From Stutzerimonas stutzeri (GTDB taxonomy: Bacteria > Pseudomonadota > Gammaproteobacteria > Pseudomonadales > Pseudomonadaceae), in contig NZ_CP073105.1 of NCBI RefSeq assembly GCF_018138085.1, forward strand, positions 2,294,001 through 2,358,000: 64,000 nt of DNA, in the 5' to 3' direction. Position numbers and translations under genes: made by a program. The notes below the pieces were generated by a model. That model saw only the letters and a list, made by a program, of their open reading frames with translations, was not told the DNA's origin and ran no database searches. Positions within the stretch are counted from its first letter, which is position 1; each line of letters begins with the position of its first letter. Below, piece after piece: positions 52,309 to 60,475 of this stretch.

Positions 52309-53020
52309 GAATGGTCGGCGTTCGGCTGAACTCCGCAGCCCCTCACCCCAACCCTCTCCCCAGAGGGGAGAGGGGGCGGTCCGAGTTGTTTGACGGGGAC
52401 GTGGCTGGGCTGCAGTTCTGGCGGACGCAACAGTTCGGCAGGCTCGGTGCTTGGCGTCCTCTGCCCAGCGCCAGCGCGGTCGGCGCTCGGCATTCGGCTG
52501 AAGTCCGCAGCCCCTCACCCCGGCCCTCTCCCCGGAGGGGCGAGGGGGCAGTCCGAGTTGTTTGAGAGTGAGTGGTTGGTCTGCAGGTCTGGCGGACGCA
52601 ACAGTTCGGCAGGCTCGGTGCTTGGCGTCTTCTGCCCAGCGCCAGCGCGGTCGGCGCTCGGCATTCGGCTGAACTCCGCAGCCCCTCACCCCGGCCCTCT
52701 CCCCGGAGGGGCGAGGGGGCAGTCCGAGTTGTTTGGAGTGAGTGGTTGGTCTGCAGGTCTGGCGGACGCAACAGTTCGGCAGGCTCGGTGCTTGGCGTCT
52801 TCTGTCCAGCGCCAGCGCGGTCGGCGCTCGGCATTCGGCTGAACATCGTTGCCCCTCACCCCAGCCCTCTCCCCGGAGGGGCGAGGGGCGGTCCGAGTTG
52901 TTTGACGGGGATGTGGCTGGGCTGCAGGTCTGATGGAAGGAGAACTTCGCCTTGCTCAGTGCGTATGACTGCGCAGATCTGGCTCCCTCTCCCCTTTGGG
53001 GAGAGGGCTGGGGTGAGGGG
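52309..53020. repeat. Tandem long repeat, four copies, with a closing inverted copy
   Basis: Units of about 170 bases begin near 52309, 52477, 52648 and 52818 with GGTCGGCGCTCGGCATTCGG and contain CCCCTCACCCCGGCCCTCTC followed by CCCGGAGGGG, then CAGTCCGAGTTGTTTG, GGCGGACGCAACAGTTCGGC and CTGCCCAGCGCCAGCG. At 52983-53020 the core reappears inverted (CTCTCCCCTTTGGGGAGAGG, GCTGGGGTGAGGGG). The two middle copies are nearly identical. Open frames across it are by-products. It separates the PP2C-kinase gene from the FNT transporter gene. Confidence 0.88.
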
Positions 53021-53093
53021 GCGGTGGTCGGCACACCGCATGACGCTTCGACACCGCACGGCACCAAAGCGCACCTGACGGAAACAGGCTGAC

Positions 53094-53909
53094 TCAACGC
53101 GTCAGAGCACGTTTCGGTGCAGTCCGAACATGCGTCGTGTAGAGCGTCAGACCGGTAAAGGCCAGACCACCCACCAGATTACCCAGCGCAGTGGGGATCT
53201 CATTCCAGATCATGTAATCCATGACCGAGAAGCCGCCGCCCATGATCATCGCCGAGGGGAACAGAAACATGTTCACCACCGAGTGCTCGAAGCCCATATA
53301 GAAGAACAGCATGATCGGCATCCACATGGCGATGACCTTGCCGCTGACCGAGGTGGAGATCATGGCGCCGACCACGCCCATCGACACCATCCAGTTGCAC
53401 AGCATGCCCCGCACGAAAATGGTGAACCAGCCGGCCAGGCCATACTCGGCGTAGCCCAGGGTACGTGCTTCGCCGATGTGCGCGATCTTTTCACCGATGG
53501 CGCCCGGTGAGGTGGAGAAGCCGAAGGTAAAGACGAAGGCCATCATCACCGCAACGGCCAGGGCGCCGCCGAAGTTGCCAAGGAATACCAGCCCCCAGTT
53601 GCGTAGCACACCGTTCACTGTCACACCCGGGCGCCTGTCCAGCAGCGCCAGCGGAGTGAGGACGAACACGCCGGTGAGCAGGTCGAAGCCCATCAGGTAG
53701 AGCATCACGAAACCAACCGGGAAGAGCACGGCGCCCAGCAGCGGCGCGCCGGTCTGCACGGTGATGCTCACCGCGAAGACAGCGGCCAGGGCGAGGATCG
53801 CGCCGGCCATGAAAGCCCGAATCAAGGTGTCCCGGGTGGACATGTAGATCTTGGACTCACCGGCGTCGACCATTTTGGTGACGAATTCCGAAGGGATGAT
53901 GTAGGACAT
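53094..53909 (-). CDS. nirC: Formate/nitrite transporter (FNT) family, NirC-like
   Basis: A 271-residue FNT channel with six membrane segments. Family signatures: AGAILALAAVFAVSITVQTG, VGFVMLYLMGFDLLTGVFVL, NWGLVFLGNFGGALAVAVMM, RGMLCNWMVSMGVVGAMIST, MLFFYMGFEHSVVNMFLFPS (with the central His-lined pore) and NEIPTALGNLVGGLAFTGLT. Next to nirBD it should move nitrite. The start at 53909 (MSYIIPSEF) is where conservation begins. It runs in the same direction as nirD, 176 bases downstream, with a REP relic between, so it may be read from the nirBD promoter. Confidence 0.9.
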   Translation of the reverse strand: MSYIIPSEFVTKMVDAGESKIYMSTRDTLIRAFMAGAILALAAVFAVSITVQTGAPLLGAVLFPVGFVMLYLMGFDLLTGVFVLTPLALLDRRPGVTVNGVLRNWGLVFLGNFGGALAVAVMMAFVFTFGFSTSPGAIGEKIAHIGEARTLGYAEYGLAGWFTIFVRGMLCNWMVSMGVVGAMISTSVSGKVIAMWMPIMLFFYMGFEHSVVNMFLFPSAMIMGGGFSVMDYMIWNEIPTALGNLVGGLAFTGLTLYTTHVRTAPKRALTR

Positions 53910-54012
53910 GGCGGCATCTCTGTGGGCGTTGTGAAGCCCGGCCAAGGGAGGCGAGGGCTGGATTCGTTACTGGCCAGCTATTGGCCGGGCAGTGGTGCGG
54001 TAAACGGTTGAA

Positions 54013-54080
54013 AAGCTCGCGGTCAAGACCGCTCCCACAAGGCGCGATCGTGGATGCCATGTCGGAGCAGTCTTGATCGC
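54013..54080. repeat. Degenerate REP pair
   Basis: CGCGGTCAAGACCGCTCCCA and the facing GTCGGAGCAGTCTTGATCGCG flank a 25-base centre. It resembles the REP halves at 476-650 and lies directly after the nirD stop. Confidence 0.6.
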
Positions 54081-54085
54081 GAAAC

Positions 54086-54463
54086 TCAGTCGACGGCGAC
54101 CTCCACGGCATCGCCTTTGAGCCGCACGGGCCAGACCTGCAGGCGCTGTTCCGGATACTCCAGGCAGGTGCCGTCCTGCAGACGGAAGTGCTGCTTGTAG
54201 AGCGGCGAGGCAATGACCAGGTCGCCCTTGAGCTGCCCGACGATGCCGCGGCCGATGACGTTGGCGCCGGATTTCGGGTCCTTGTTGGCAATGGCGAAGA
54301 CCTGCTCGCCGGTTTCGGTCTCGGGGAGGTGGAAGAGGGCGACCTGTTCCCCGTCGAGCCAGGCGACCACGCCGGAGTTGGCCACCAGGTCGCGGCGGCT
54401 GCACAGGGCTCGCCAGCTGGCGGATTGAACGGAATCAATACGTACGGCGTTGGACTGGCTCAT
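54086..54463 (-). CDS. nirD: Assimilatory nitrite reductase small subunit NirD
   Basis: A 125-residue Rieske-like protein of the NirD type: WRALCSRRDLVANSGVVAWL, GEQVALFHLPETETGEQVFA, IANKDPKSGANVIGRGIVGQ, SPLYKQHFRLQDGTCLEYPE, QVWPVRLKGDAVEVAV. As in other NirD proteins the Rieske Cys/His ligands are missing, so no Fe-S cluster is expected. It assists NirB in reducing nitrite to ammonium with NAD(P)H. Its ATG overlaps the nirB stop (ATGA), giving translational coupling. Confidence 0.93.
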   Translation of the reverse strand: MSQSNAVRIDSVQSASWRALCSRRDLVANSGVVAWLDGEQVALFHLPETETGEQVFAIANKDPKSGANVIGRGIVGQLKGDLVIASPLYKQHFRLQDGTCLEYPEQRLQVWPVRLKGDAVEVAVD

Positions 54464-57036
54464 CAGAAAACCTCCTCGGTGACAGGGATCAGGTGAAGTT
54501 CGTGTGCGTGCACCGGACGGCGCTGGCCGCGTTCCTTGACGAAGTGGATGTCCGGGTCGCCGCGCTGGTCGTTGACGAAGGTGCGGAAGCGTTTGAGCTT
54601 TTCCGGATCCTTGATGGCGTTGGCCCACTCGCATTCGTAGCGATCGACCACCAGCTGCATCTGCGCTTCCAGCTCGGCGGCAAGATTCAGGCTGTCGTCG
54701 ATGATGACTTCCTTGAGGTAATCGAGGCCGCCTTCGAGCGATTCGCGCCACACCGAGGTGCGCTGCAGCTTGTCCGCGGTGCGGATGTAGAACATCAGGA
54801 AGCGGTCGATGTAGCGCACCAGGGTCTCGTCATCGAGGTCGGTGGCGAACAGCTCGGCGTGCCGTGGGCGCATGCCGCCGTTACCCGCCACGTACAGGTT
54901 CCAGCCGTTTTCGGTGGCGATCACGCCGATGTCCTTGCTCTGCGCCTCGGCGCATTCGCGGGTGCAGCCGGAGACGCCGAACTTGATCTTGTGCGGTGAG
55001 CGAAGGCCCTTGTAGCGATCCTCCAGGCGCAGCGCCATGCCGACGCTGTCCTGCACGCCGTAGCGGCACCAGGTGCTGCCGACGCAGGATTTCACCGTGC
55101 GCAGCGACTTGCCGTAGGCGTGACCGGTCTCGAAGCCGGCCTCGATCAGTTCGCCCCAGATGTCAGGCAGTTCGTGCAGCTGGGCGCCGAAGAGGTCGAT
55201 GCGCTGGCCGCCGGTGATCTTGGTGTAGAGGTCGTATTTCTTGGCGACGGCACCGAGCGCGATCAGCTTGTCCGGCGTGATTTCACCGCCGGCGATGCGC
55301 GGCACCACCGAGTAGGTGCCGTTCTTCTGCATGTTCGCCATGAAGGTGTCGTTGGTGTCCTGCAACGGAATCAGCCCCGGATCGGTGATCGGCTGGTTCC
55401 AGCAGGAGGCGAGGATCGAACCCACCGCGGGTTTGCAGATATCGCAGCCGGTGTGGCCGCGGCCGTGCTTGGCGAGCAGTTCCTGGAAGCTGATGATGCC
55501 TTCGACGCGAACGATGCCGTACAGCTCCTGTCGAGTGTGGGCGAAGTGCTCGCACAGGCTCTTGTCGACTTCGACGCCACGGGCGGTCAGCTCATGCTCG
55601 AACACTTGCTTGAGCAACGCGCTGCAACCGCCGCAGCCGGTGCCGGCCTTGGTCGCGGCCTTCAGCTCGCCAAGGTCGGTGATGCCCGCATCGACCTGGC
55701 AGCACACCGCGCCCTTGGTGACGTTGTGGCAGGAGCAGATCGTCGCGGTGTCGGGAAGGGCGTCCGCGCCCAGCGTCGGCGCGCCGTCGGACAGCGGCAG
55801 GATCAGGCTGGACGGATCGGCCGGCAGCTTGATGCCGTTCTGCGCGTATTGCAGCAGGGTGTCGTAGTAGCTATTGTCACCGATCAGCACCGCGCCGATG
55901 ACCCGCTTGCCGTCTTCGGACAGCACCAGACGGCGGTAGCTGGCGTTGGCTTCGTCGATGAAACGATAGCTTTTGGCGCCAGGCGTGGCGGCATGGGCGT
56001 CGCCAATGGAGCCGACGTCGACGCCGAGCAACTTGAGCTTGGTCGACATGTCCGCGCCGCTGAATGGCTGGTGCGGCTCGCCAGTGAGCAGGGCGGCGAG
56101 GTTGCGTGCCATGGTGTAGCCGGGTGCGACCAGGCCGAAGACCATGCCGTTCCAGGACGCGCATTCGCCGATGGCGAAGATCGAAGGGTCGCTGGTGCGG
56201 TAGTCGCTGTCGATTACCACGCCGCCACGCGGCGCGATTTCCAGTTCGGCGCTGCGGCCCAGGGAATCTTGCGGACGGATACCGGCAGAGAACACGATCA
56301 GGTCGGTTTCCAGATACTCACTTCTACCATCAGCACCGTCCTGGAAGTTCATCCGGTAGGCGTATTCCTCGCCGATGACGATTTCCTGGGTAGCGCGGGA
56401 CAGATGCACACCGACGCCCAGCGCCTCGATGCGGGCTTTCAGCGCGGCGCCGCCTTCCTCGTCCAGCTGCACCGGCATCAGGCGCGGTGCGAACTCGACC
56501 ACATGGGCTTCGAGGCCGAGGGACTTGAGCGCGTTGGCCGCTTCCAGGCCGAGCAGGCCGCCACCGACGACCACGCCGCGCTTGGCATTGCTGGCCGCAG
56601 CACGGATGGCGTCGAGGTCGTCCAGCGTGCGGTAGACCAGGCGCGAGTTGCCTTCAGCGCCCGGAATCGGCGGTACGAAGGGGTAGGAGCCGGTCGCCAG
56701 AATCAATTTGTCGTAGGCCTGGCGACCCTCGGTGGTCACCACTTCCTTGCGCTCGCGGTCGATCTCCAGCACCTGTACGCCAAGGTGGATATGCACGCCG
56801 TGGCTGATGTAGCAATCGGCTTCGCACAGGGCGAGGGAGTCAGCATCGCGGCCGGCGAAGTATTCGGACAGGTGCACGCGGTCATAGGCGCGTTGGCGCT
56901 CTTCGCCATAGACATGGATCTGGTACTGGCCCAGCGCGCCGCGCTCGACCAGTTGTTCGACGCAGTGATGCCCGACCATGCCATTGCCGATGACGACCAG
57001 CGTTTCACTCTTGAGTGGGGTGACGATTGCGTTCAT
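54463..57036 (-). CDS. nirB: Assimilatory nitrite reductase large subunit NirB
   Basis: An 857-residue enzyme that reduces nitrite to ammonium. N-terminal FAD/NAD(P)H domains (LVVIGNGMVGHHCVEQLVER, GVVVGGGLLGLEAANALKSL, IFAIGECASWNGM), a [2Fe-2S] BFD domain (ATICSCHNVTKGAVCC, GTGCGGCSALL), and a C-terminal siroheme/4Fe-4S part with CVGSTWCRYG and FGVSGCTRECAEAQ supplying the four Cys ligands. The ATG at 57036 is preceded by GGAGGAACC. Expression looks controlled by a sigma54-like promoter and an ANTAR/terminator leader upstream. Confidence 0.96.
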   Translation of the reverse strand: MNAIVTPLKSETLVVIGNGMVGHHCVEQLVERGALGQYQIHVYGEERQRAYDRVHLSEYFAGRDADSLALCEADCYISHGVHIHLGVQVLEIDRERKEVVTTEGRQAYDKLILATGSYPFVPPIPGAEGNSRLVYRTLDDLDAIRAAASNAKRGVVVGGGLLGLEAANALKSLGLEAHVVEFAPRLMPVQLDEEGGAALKARIEALGVGVHLSRATQEIVIGEEYAYRMNFQDGADGRSEYLETDLIVFSAGIRPQDSLGRSAELEIAPRGGVVIDSDYRTSDPSIFAIGECASWNGMVFGLVAPGYTMARNLAALLTGEPHQPFSGADMSTKLKLLGVDVGSIGDAHAATPGAKSYRFIDEANASYRRLVLSEDGKRVIGAVLIGDNSYYDTLLQYAQNGIKLPADPSSLILPLSDGAPTLGADALPDTATICSCHNVTKGAVCCQVDAGITDLGELKAATKAGTGCGGCSALLKQVFEHELTARGVEVDKSLCEHFAHTRQELYGIVRVEGIISFQELLAKHGRGHTGCDICKPAVGSILASCWNQPITDPGLIPLQDTNDTFMANMQKNGTYSVVPRIAGGEITPDKLIALGAVAKKYDLYTKITGGQRIDLFGAQLHELPDIWGELIEAGFETGHAYGKSLRTVKSCVGSTWCRYGVQDSVGMALRLEDRYKGLRSPHKIKFGVSGCTRECAEAQSKDIGVIATENGWNLYVAGNGGMRPRHAELFATDLDDETLVRYIDRFLMFYIRTADKLQRTSVWRESLEGGLDYLKEVIIDDSLNLAAELEAQMQLVVDRYECEWANAIKDPEKLKRFRTFVNDQRGDPDIHFVKERGQRRPVHAHELHLIPVTEEVF

Positions 57037-57077
57037 GCCGGTTCCTCCGTCGAAGCCGCGATGCGGCGCCGTCGTAC

Positions 57078-57121
57078 AAAAACAAAAAGGCGCCTGGAGC
57101 TGTCGAGCAGCTCCAGGCGCC
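57078..57121 (-). terminator. Leader terminator (attenuator) of nirBD
   Basis: On the minus strand a perfect 14-base-pair hairpin (GGCGCCTGGAGCTG / CAGCTCCAGGCGCC, five-base loop) is followed by TTTTTGTTTTTG. It lies 42 bases before nirB in the transcribed leader, so it must be read through for nirBD to be made. Confidence 0.9.
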
Positions 57122-57204
57122 TTTGCCTGGTATTCGTAGGTTGTGGAGGTGACTGTCCGAGCGTCGTTGCCCGTTGCACCTGTCCCGCGCCGTTTGCGGC
57201 TGAT

Positions 57205-57246
57205 GGTCTTCGCTGACCGCGGGTGCGCTGCCGAATCGCTCGGCAG
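57205..57246 (-). promoter_or_regulatory. Two ANTAR-type hairpins in the nirBD leader
   Basis: In the transcribed (minus) strand the first hairpin CTGCCG-AGCGATT-CGGCAG (57246-57228) and the second GGTC-AGCGAA-GACC (57218-57205) both have loops starting with A and with G at position four, the pattern bound by ANTAR antiterminators such as NasT/NasR. They precede the strong terminator by about 85 bases. NasT-type control of nas/nir leaders is known in Pseudomonas and Azotobacter. nasT itself is not in the window. Confidence 0.7.
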
Positions 57247-57262
57247 GCGTTGCATGAGCCAT

Positions 57263-57278
57263 AGCAGGTTGCGTGCCA
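57263..57278 (-). promoter_or_regulatory. Sigma54-type promoter of nirBD
   Basis: Minus strand TGGCACGCAACCTGCT fits the consensus TGGCACG-N4-TTGCW at all but one fixed position, with GG and GC at the right spacing. Transcription would start near 57252, just before the first ANTAR-type hairpin. This points to NtrC-type nitrogen control. Confidence 0.75.
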
Positions 57279-57591
57279 GCGATGAGCAGCCAATGGATGC
57301 GGCGTGCCAAACGTCCGTATATGGCGGGAAGCAGTGATTACTGCGCCCCGCACGGTGTTCCGATTGCACGATCAGGCTGGTTTACAGCCCGGTGCCGTCG
57401 AACCAGAAAGGTGCGGTATCAGCTCGAGGTTCCCTTTTTTGGGGCGATCAGCTGACGTTGTCATCGGTAACCGACTAACGTAGCGGTACAGAGCCGAACC
57501 TTGCTTGGCGGGGTCGGTCAGTACAGCATTTCACGGCTCGGTAACTTCATCCGTGCCGCTGCCAGCCAATCTGACGAATCGCGGAGATCAC

Positions 57592-58452
57592 TTGAACAAG
57601 GTCGTCGAACAACCTCTCTTGCTGGGCATGATGCGCCTGATGCAATACCCCGAACTTGCGCAGCCGCAGGCCTTGCTGAGCTTTCTGGAGCGCTGTGTCG
57701 AGCGCGGTCTGAGCGCTTTCGATCACGCCGACATTTATGGAGCCGGTGAATGCGAGGCGCATTTTGGTGCCGCGCTGAAGCTGCAACCGGCCTTGCGCCA
57801 GCAGATCCAGTTGATCGGCAAGGCCGACATCGTGCCGGCTGCGCAGGATCACTCTCGCTGGAGCATCAAGCACTACAACACTCAGGCGGCCTATCTCACC
57901 GAAGCGGTGGAAGGCTCGCTGAAACGCTTGGGCGTCGAGCGTCTGGACGGCTTCCTCCTGCACCGCCCCGATCCCTTGCTGCGCGTCGACGAGGTGGCGC
58001 GCGCGCTGGACGATCTGGTCGGTAGCGGCAAGGTCGGCTGGTTGGGTGTTTCCAACGCCGAGCTGCTGCACTGCCAGACGCTGGCTCGCGAATTGCCGCT
58101 GCGCTGCAATCAGATCGAGCTGTCCCTGCTGGCTCAGGACGCTGCCTGGGACGGACGCTTGCACGCCATGGAAAGCGAAGGGCTGCATGTGCTGGCCTGG
58201 TCACCGATGGGCGGTGGACGCTTCGGCCCTCAATTGCAACGGGCGCTCGAAGAGGTTGGCGCGGCGCTGGGCGCCACGGCAAACCAGGTCGCCCTGGCCT
58301 GGCTGCGCAAGCTACCCGGTAAACCGGTGCCCATCCTTGGCAGTTTGCGCTGGGAGCGGATCGAGGAGGCATTGAACGGTGCCGAGCTGACACTGGATAC
58401 CCAAGCCTGGTTCTACCTGGCGCAGGCAGCGAGAGGTCACGAGGTGGCCTAA
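57592..58452 (+). CDS. Aldo/keto reductase
   Basis: A 286-residue AKR of the YdhF-like type. The tetrad is visible: Asp and Tyr in FDHADIYGAGECE, Lys in QLIGKADIV, His in GFLLHRPDPLL. NADPH-site residues follow (WLGVSNAELLHC, NQIELSLLAQDAAW, WSPMGGGRFG, LRKLPGKPVPILGS). The TTG at 57592 is the likely start since GGAG lies six bases upstream and the residues before it look non-natural; ATG 57505 is the outer limit. Substrate unknown. It is divergent from nirB. Confidence 0.9.
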   Translation: MNKVVEQPLLLGMMRLMQYPELAQPQALLSFLERCVERGLSAFDHADIYGAGECEAHFGAALKLQPALRQQIQLIGKADIVPAAQDHSRWSIKHYNTQAAYLTEAVEGSLKRLGVERLDGFLLHRPDPLLRVDEVARALDDLVGSGKVGWLGVSNAELLHCQTLARELPLRCNQIELSLLAQDAAWDGRLHAMESEGLHVLAWSPMGGGRFGPQLQRALEEVGAALGATANQVALAWLRKLPGKPVPILGSLRWERIEEALNGAELTLDTQAWFYLAQAARGHEVA

Positions 58453-58626
58453 AACACGCCTTCATCGGGAGTGGCGTGCGGTTTCGGTTGGTGCTGTGTC
58501 GGTTTATCGACGTCTCGCTGGTTTTGGCCATATTCCTGACACAGTGACTTTCTATGGTTGTTCTCCGACGCCAGAGCGCTGCGCATGCCGCGCAGCGCCA
58601 GCTCCGACCGAGTGGAGAGACCCTAC

Positions 58627-59973
58627 ATGCGAACCCCGAAGCCGCTGGTCGTGGCGCTTGCCGCTGCGATCTCCGTCCCCGCCATGGCCGCCAGCAATAC
58701 CTTGGTGGGCTGGGCAATGATGCCTGCCGACACCTTCTCCGATGGCCCGACTTCGGGTCAGATGACTAACGCCAATCCCTACGGCACCTTCGCGCCGCCG
58801 TACGAGGGCCGCCAGCCGGTACAGGGTTTCTCCGCCGTACTTCCAGGCGCGGATGAAAACAGCTTCATATTCATGACCGACAATGGCTTCGGCGGGCAAA
58901 CGAACTCGGCGGACACCTTGTTGCGCCTCTACAGCGTACGGCCGGACTTCCGTACGGCCGAGGGCGGCAGTGGCAAGGTCAGCGCGAGTGACTACCTCAG
59001 CGGTGCACCCTTGGCGCGCTTCACCCATCCGTCACGCCTGACCCTCAACGACATCAACCAGAAGCTGGAACTGCCGATCCAGGCCGACTATCGCTTCTAC
59101 TACAACGACGGCTCCAAGCCGCGCGTCGACAGCGCCATCGACTTTGGCCGCCTGCTAACCGGTGCCGACCTGGACGTCGAGTCGGTGCGTCGCGACAAGA
59201 ATTGCGCGATGTGGTTTGGCGATGAGTTCGGTCCGTACCTGGTCAAGACCGATGCGTCCGGCACCGTTACACGCAGCGCCATCTCCCTGCCGGGTGTTTA
59301 CGCGCCGCAGCACAAGGACGTGGTGGCGGGGCGCGCGACCGCCAATCTGGCTGGCTCGGGCGGCTTCGAAGGCATGGCCATCAACCCGCGTGGCGATCGT
59401 CTGTACGCGCTGCTGGAGAAGACCGTCACCGGCGATCCGGCCGGCAACCTGCGTATCAACGAGTTCGACATCGATCAGGAACGCTACACCGGTACGGCGT
59501 TTTTCTATCGCCTGCAAGCGCCCGATCACGCCATCGGGGACATGACCGCCGTCGACGAGACGCGCTTTCTGGTCATCGAACGCAACGGGGCGACGGCCAC
59601 CAGCGGCACACCGTTCAAGAAGATCTACCTGATCGACACCCGCGGCGTTGCCAGCGGCGGCGCCGTGCACAAGACCGAAGTGGTCGACCTCATGCAACTG
59701 GCCGATCCCGACGACCTGAATGGCGACGGCCAGCGAGTGTTCACCTTTCCTTACGTGACCATCGAAAGCGTGTTGCCGCTGGATTCGCGCACCTTGCTGG
59801 TGGCCAACGACAACAATTTCCCTTATGGCGGCGGGCGGGGCCTCAATGCGGACGCCACCGAGTTTCTGAAGATCCGCCTGGCCAAGCCGATTCCGGGCGT
59901 CCGCCCGCCGCATCTGCAACAGGCCAGGGACGCGCGGCGCTGTGAAATGGCTGCAGGGCTGGGGCAGGGCTGA
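58627..59973 (+). CDS. Exported esterase-like/phytase-like beta-propeller protein
   Basis: A 448-residue protein of the esterase-like activity of phytase family (PF13449). Signal peptide MRTPKPLVVALAAAISVPAM with cleavage after AMA. Family blocks: GFSAVLPGADENSFIFMTDN, GFGGQTNSADTLLRLYSVRP, SVRRDKNCAMWFGDEFGPYL, GSGGFEGMAINPRGDRLYAL, TVIERNG-like FLVIERNGATATSG and LLVANDNNFPYGGGRGLNAD. Acidic residues in these sites suggest calcium binding. Periplasmic hydrolase of phosphate esters is possible but unproved. The start at 58627 has GGAGAG nine bases before it. Confidence 0.88.
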   Translation: MRTPKPLVVALAAAISVPAMAASNTLVGWAMMPADTFSDGPTSGQMTNANPYGTFAPPYEGRQPVQGFSAVLPGADENSFIFMTDNGFGGQTNSADTLLRLYSVRPDFRTAEGGSGKVSASDYLSGAPLARFTHPSRLTLNDINQKLELPIQADYRFYYNDGSKPRVDSAIDFGRLLTGADLDVESVRRDKNCAMWFGDEFGPYLVKTDASGTVTRSAISLPGVYAPQHKDVVAGRATANLAGSGGFEGMAINPRGDRLYALLEKTVTGDPAGNLRINEFDIDQERYTGTAFFYRLQAPDHAIGDMTAVDETRFLVIERNGATATSGTPFKKIYLIDTRGVASGGAVHKTEVVDLMQLADPDDLNGDGQRVFTFPYVTIESVLPLDSRTLLVANDNNFPYGGGRGLNADATEFLKIRLAKPIPGVRPPHLQQARDARRCEMAAGLGQG

Positions 59974-60070
59974 GCCTCGCTTGAAAGCGAGGTTGCGGAT
60001 CAGCGAGGGCGCGCGCTCCTACAAGTGATATCGGCGGGTTGATGCTTGCCATAGGAGCGAGTCTGCTTTC

Positions 60071-60333
60071 GTGGGAGGCCCGCCCCCAGGCCGAAGCTTT
60101 TCAGCACCAAGCTGCGCCATTCGCCGCGGGGTCGCGGCTCCCACAATGGGGCGACGTGCACTGCTTTGTTTTTGTGGGAGGCCCGACCCCGGGCCGAAGC
60201 TTTTTCAGCACCGGGCTGCGCCGTTCGCCGCGGGGTCGCGGCTCCCACAATGGCTGTTGTGGGAGGCCCGCCCCCGGGCCGAAGCTTTTTTGCACCGAGC
60301 TGCACCGTTCGCCGCGGGGTCGCGGCTCCCACA
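60071..60333. repeat. Three copies of a second REP kind
   Basis: Units at about 60071-60145, 60172-60249 and 60255-60333 start with GTGGGAGGCCCG(C/A)CCCC and end with GGGGTCGCGGCTCCCACAA, with GGCCGAAGCTTTT near the left arm. They are palindromic like REPs but differ in sequence from the TGTAGGAGC arrays. A spacer (TGGGGCGACGTGCACTGCTT) occurs after the first and third copies. They sit between two convergent genes in a 500-base gap with no other content. Confidence 0.88.
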
Positions 60334-60475
60334 ATGGGGCGACGTGCACTGCTTTGTTTTCGCGAAAAACCAGGCGGCGGATGCACAAGGTGCCTGGCCG
60401 CCTGCATTTCGGTACCGGGCGGGCAGGCGTAGCTCACCAAACAAGCTGCGCCTGACCGCGCCGGATGAGATGGGA

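Noticed and set aside
52311..53078. Protein-coding genes across the tandem repeat, open on both strands
   Set aside because: The frames just translate the repeat unit several times and lack starts with ribosome-binding sites.
55120..57216. 698-codon open frame on the plus strand across nirB
   Set aside because: It mirrors nirB codon bias in high-G+C DNA and shows no domain; nirB itself is complete.
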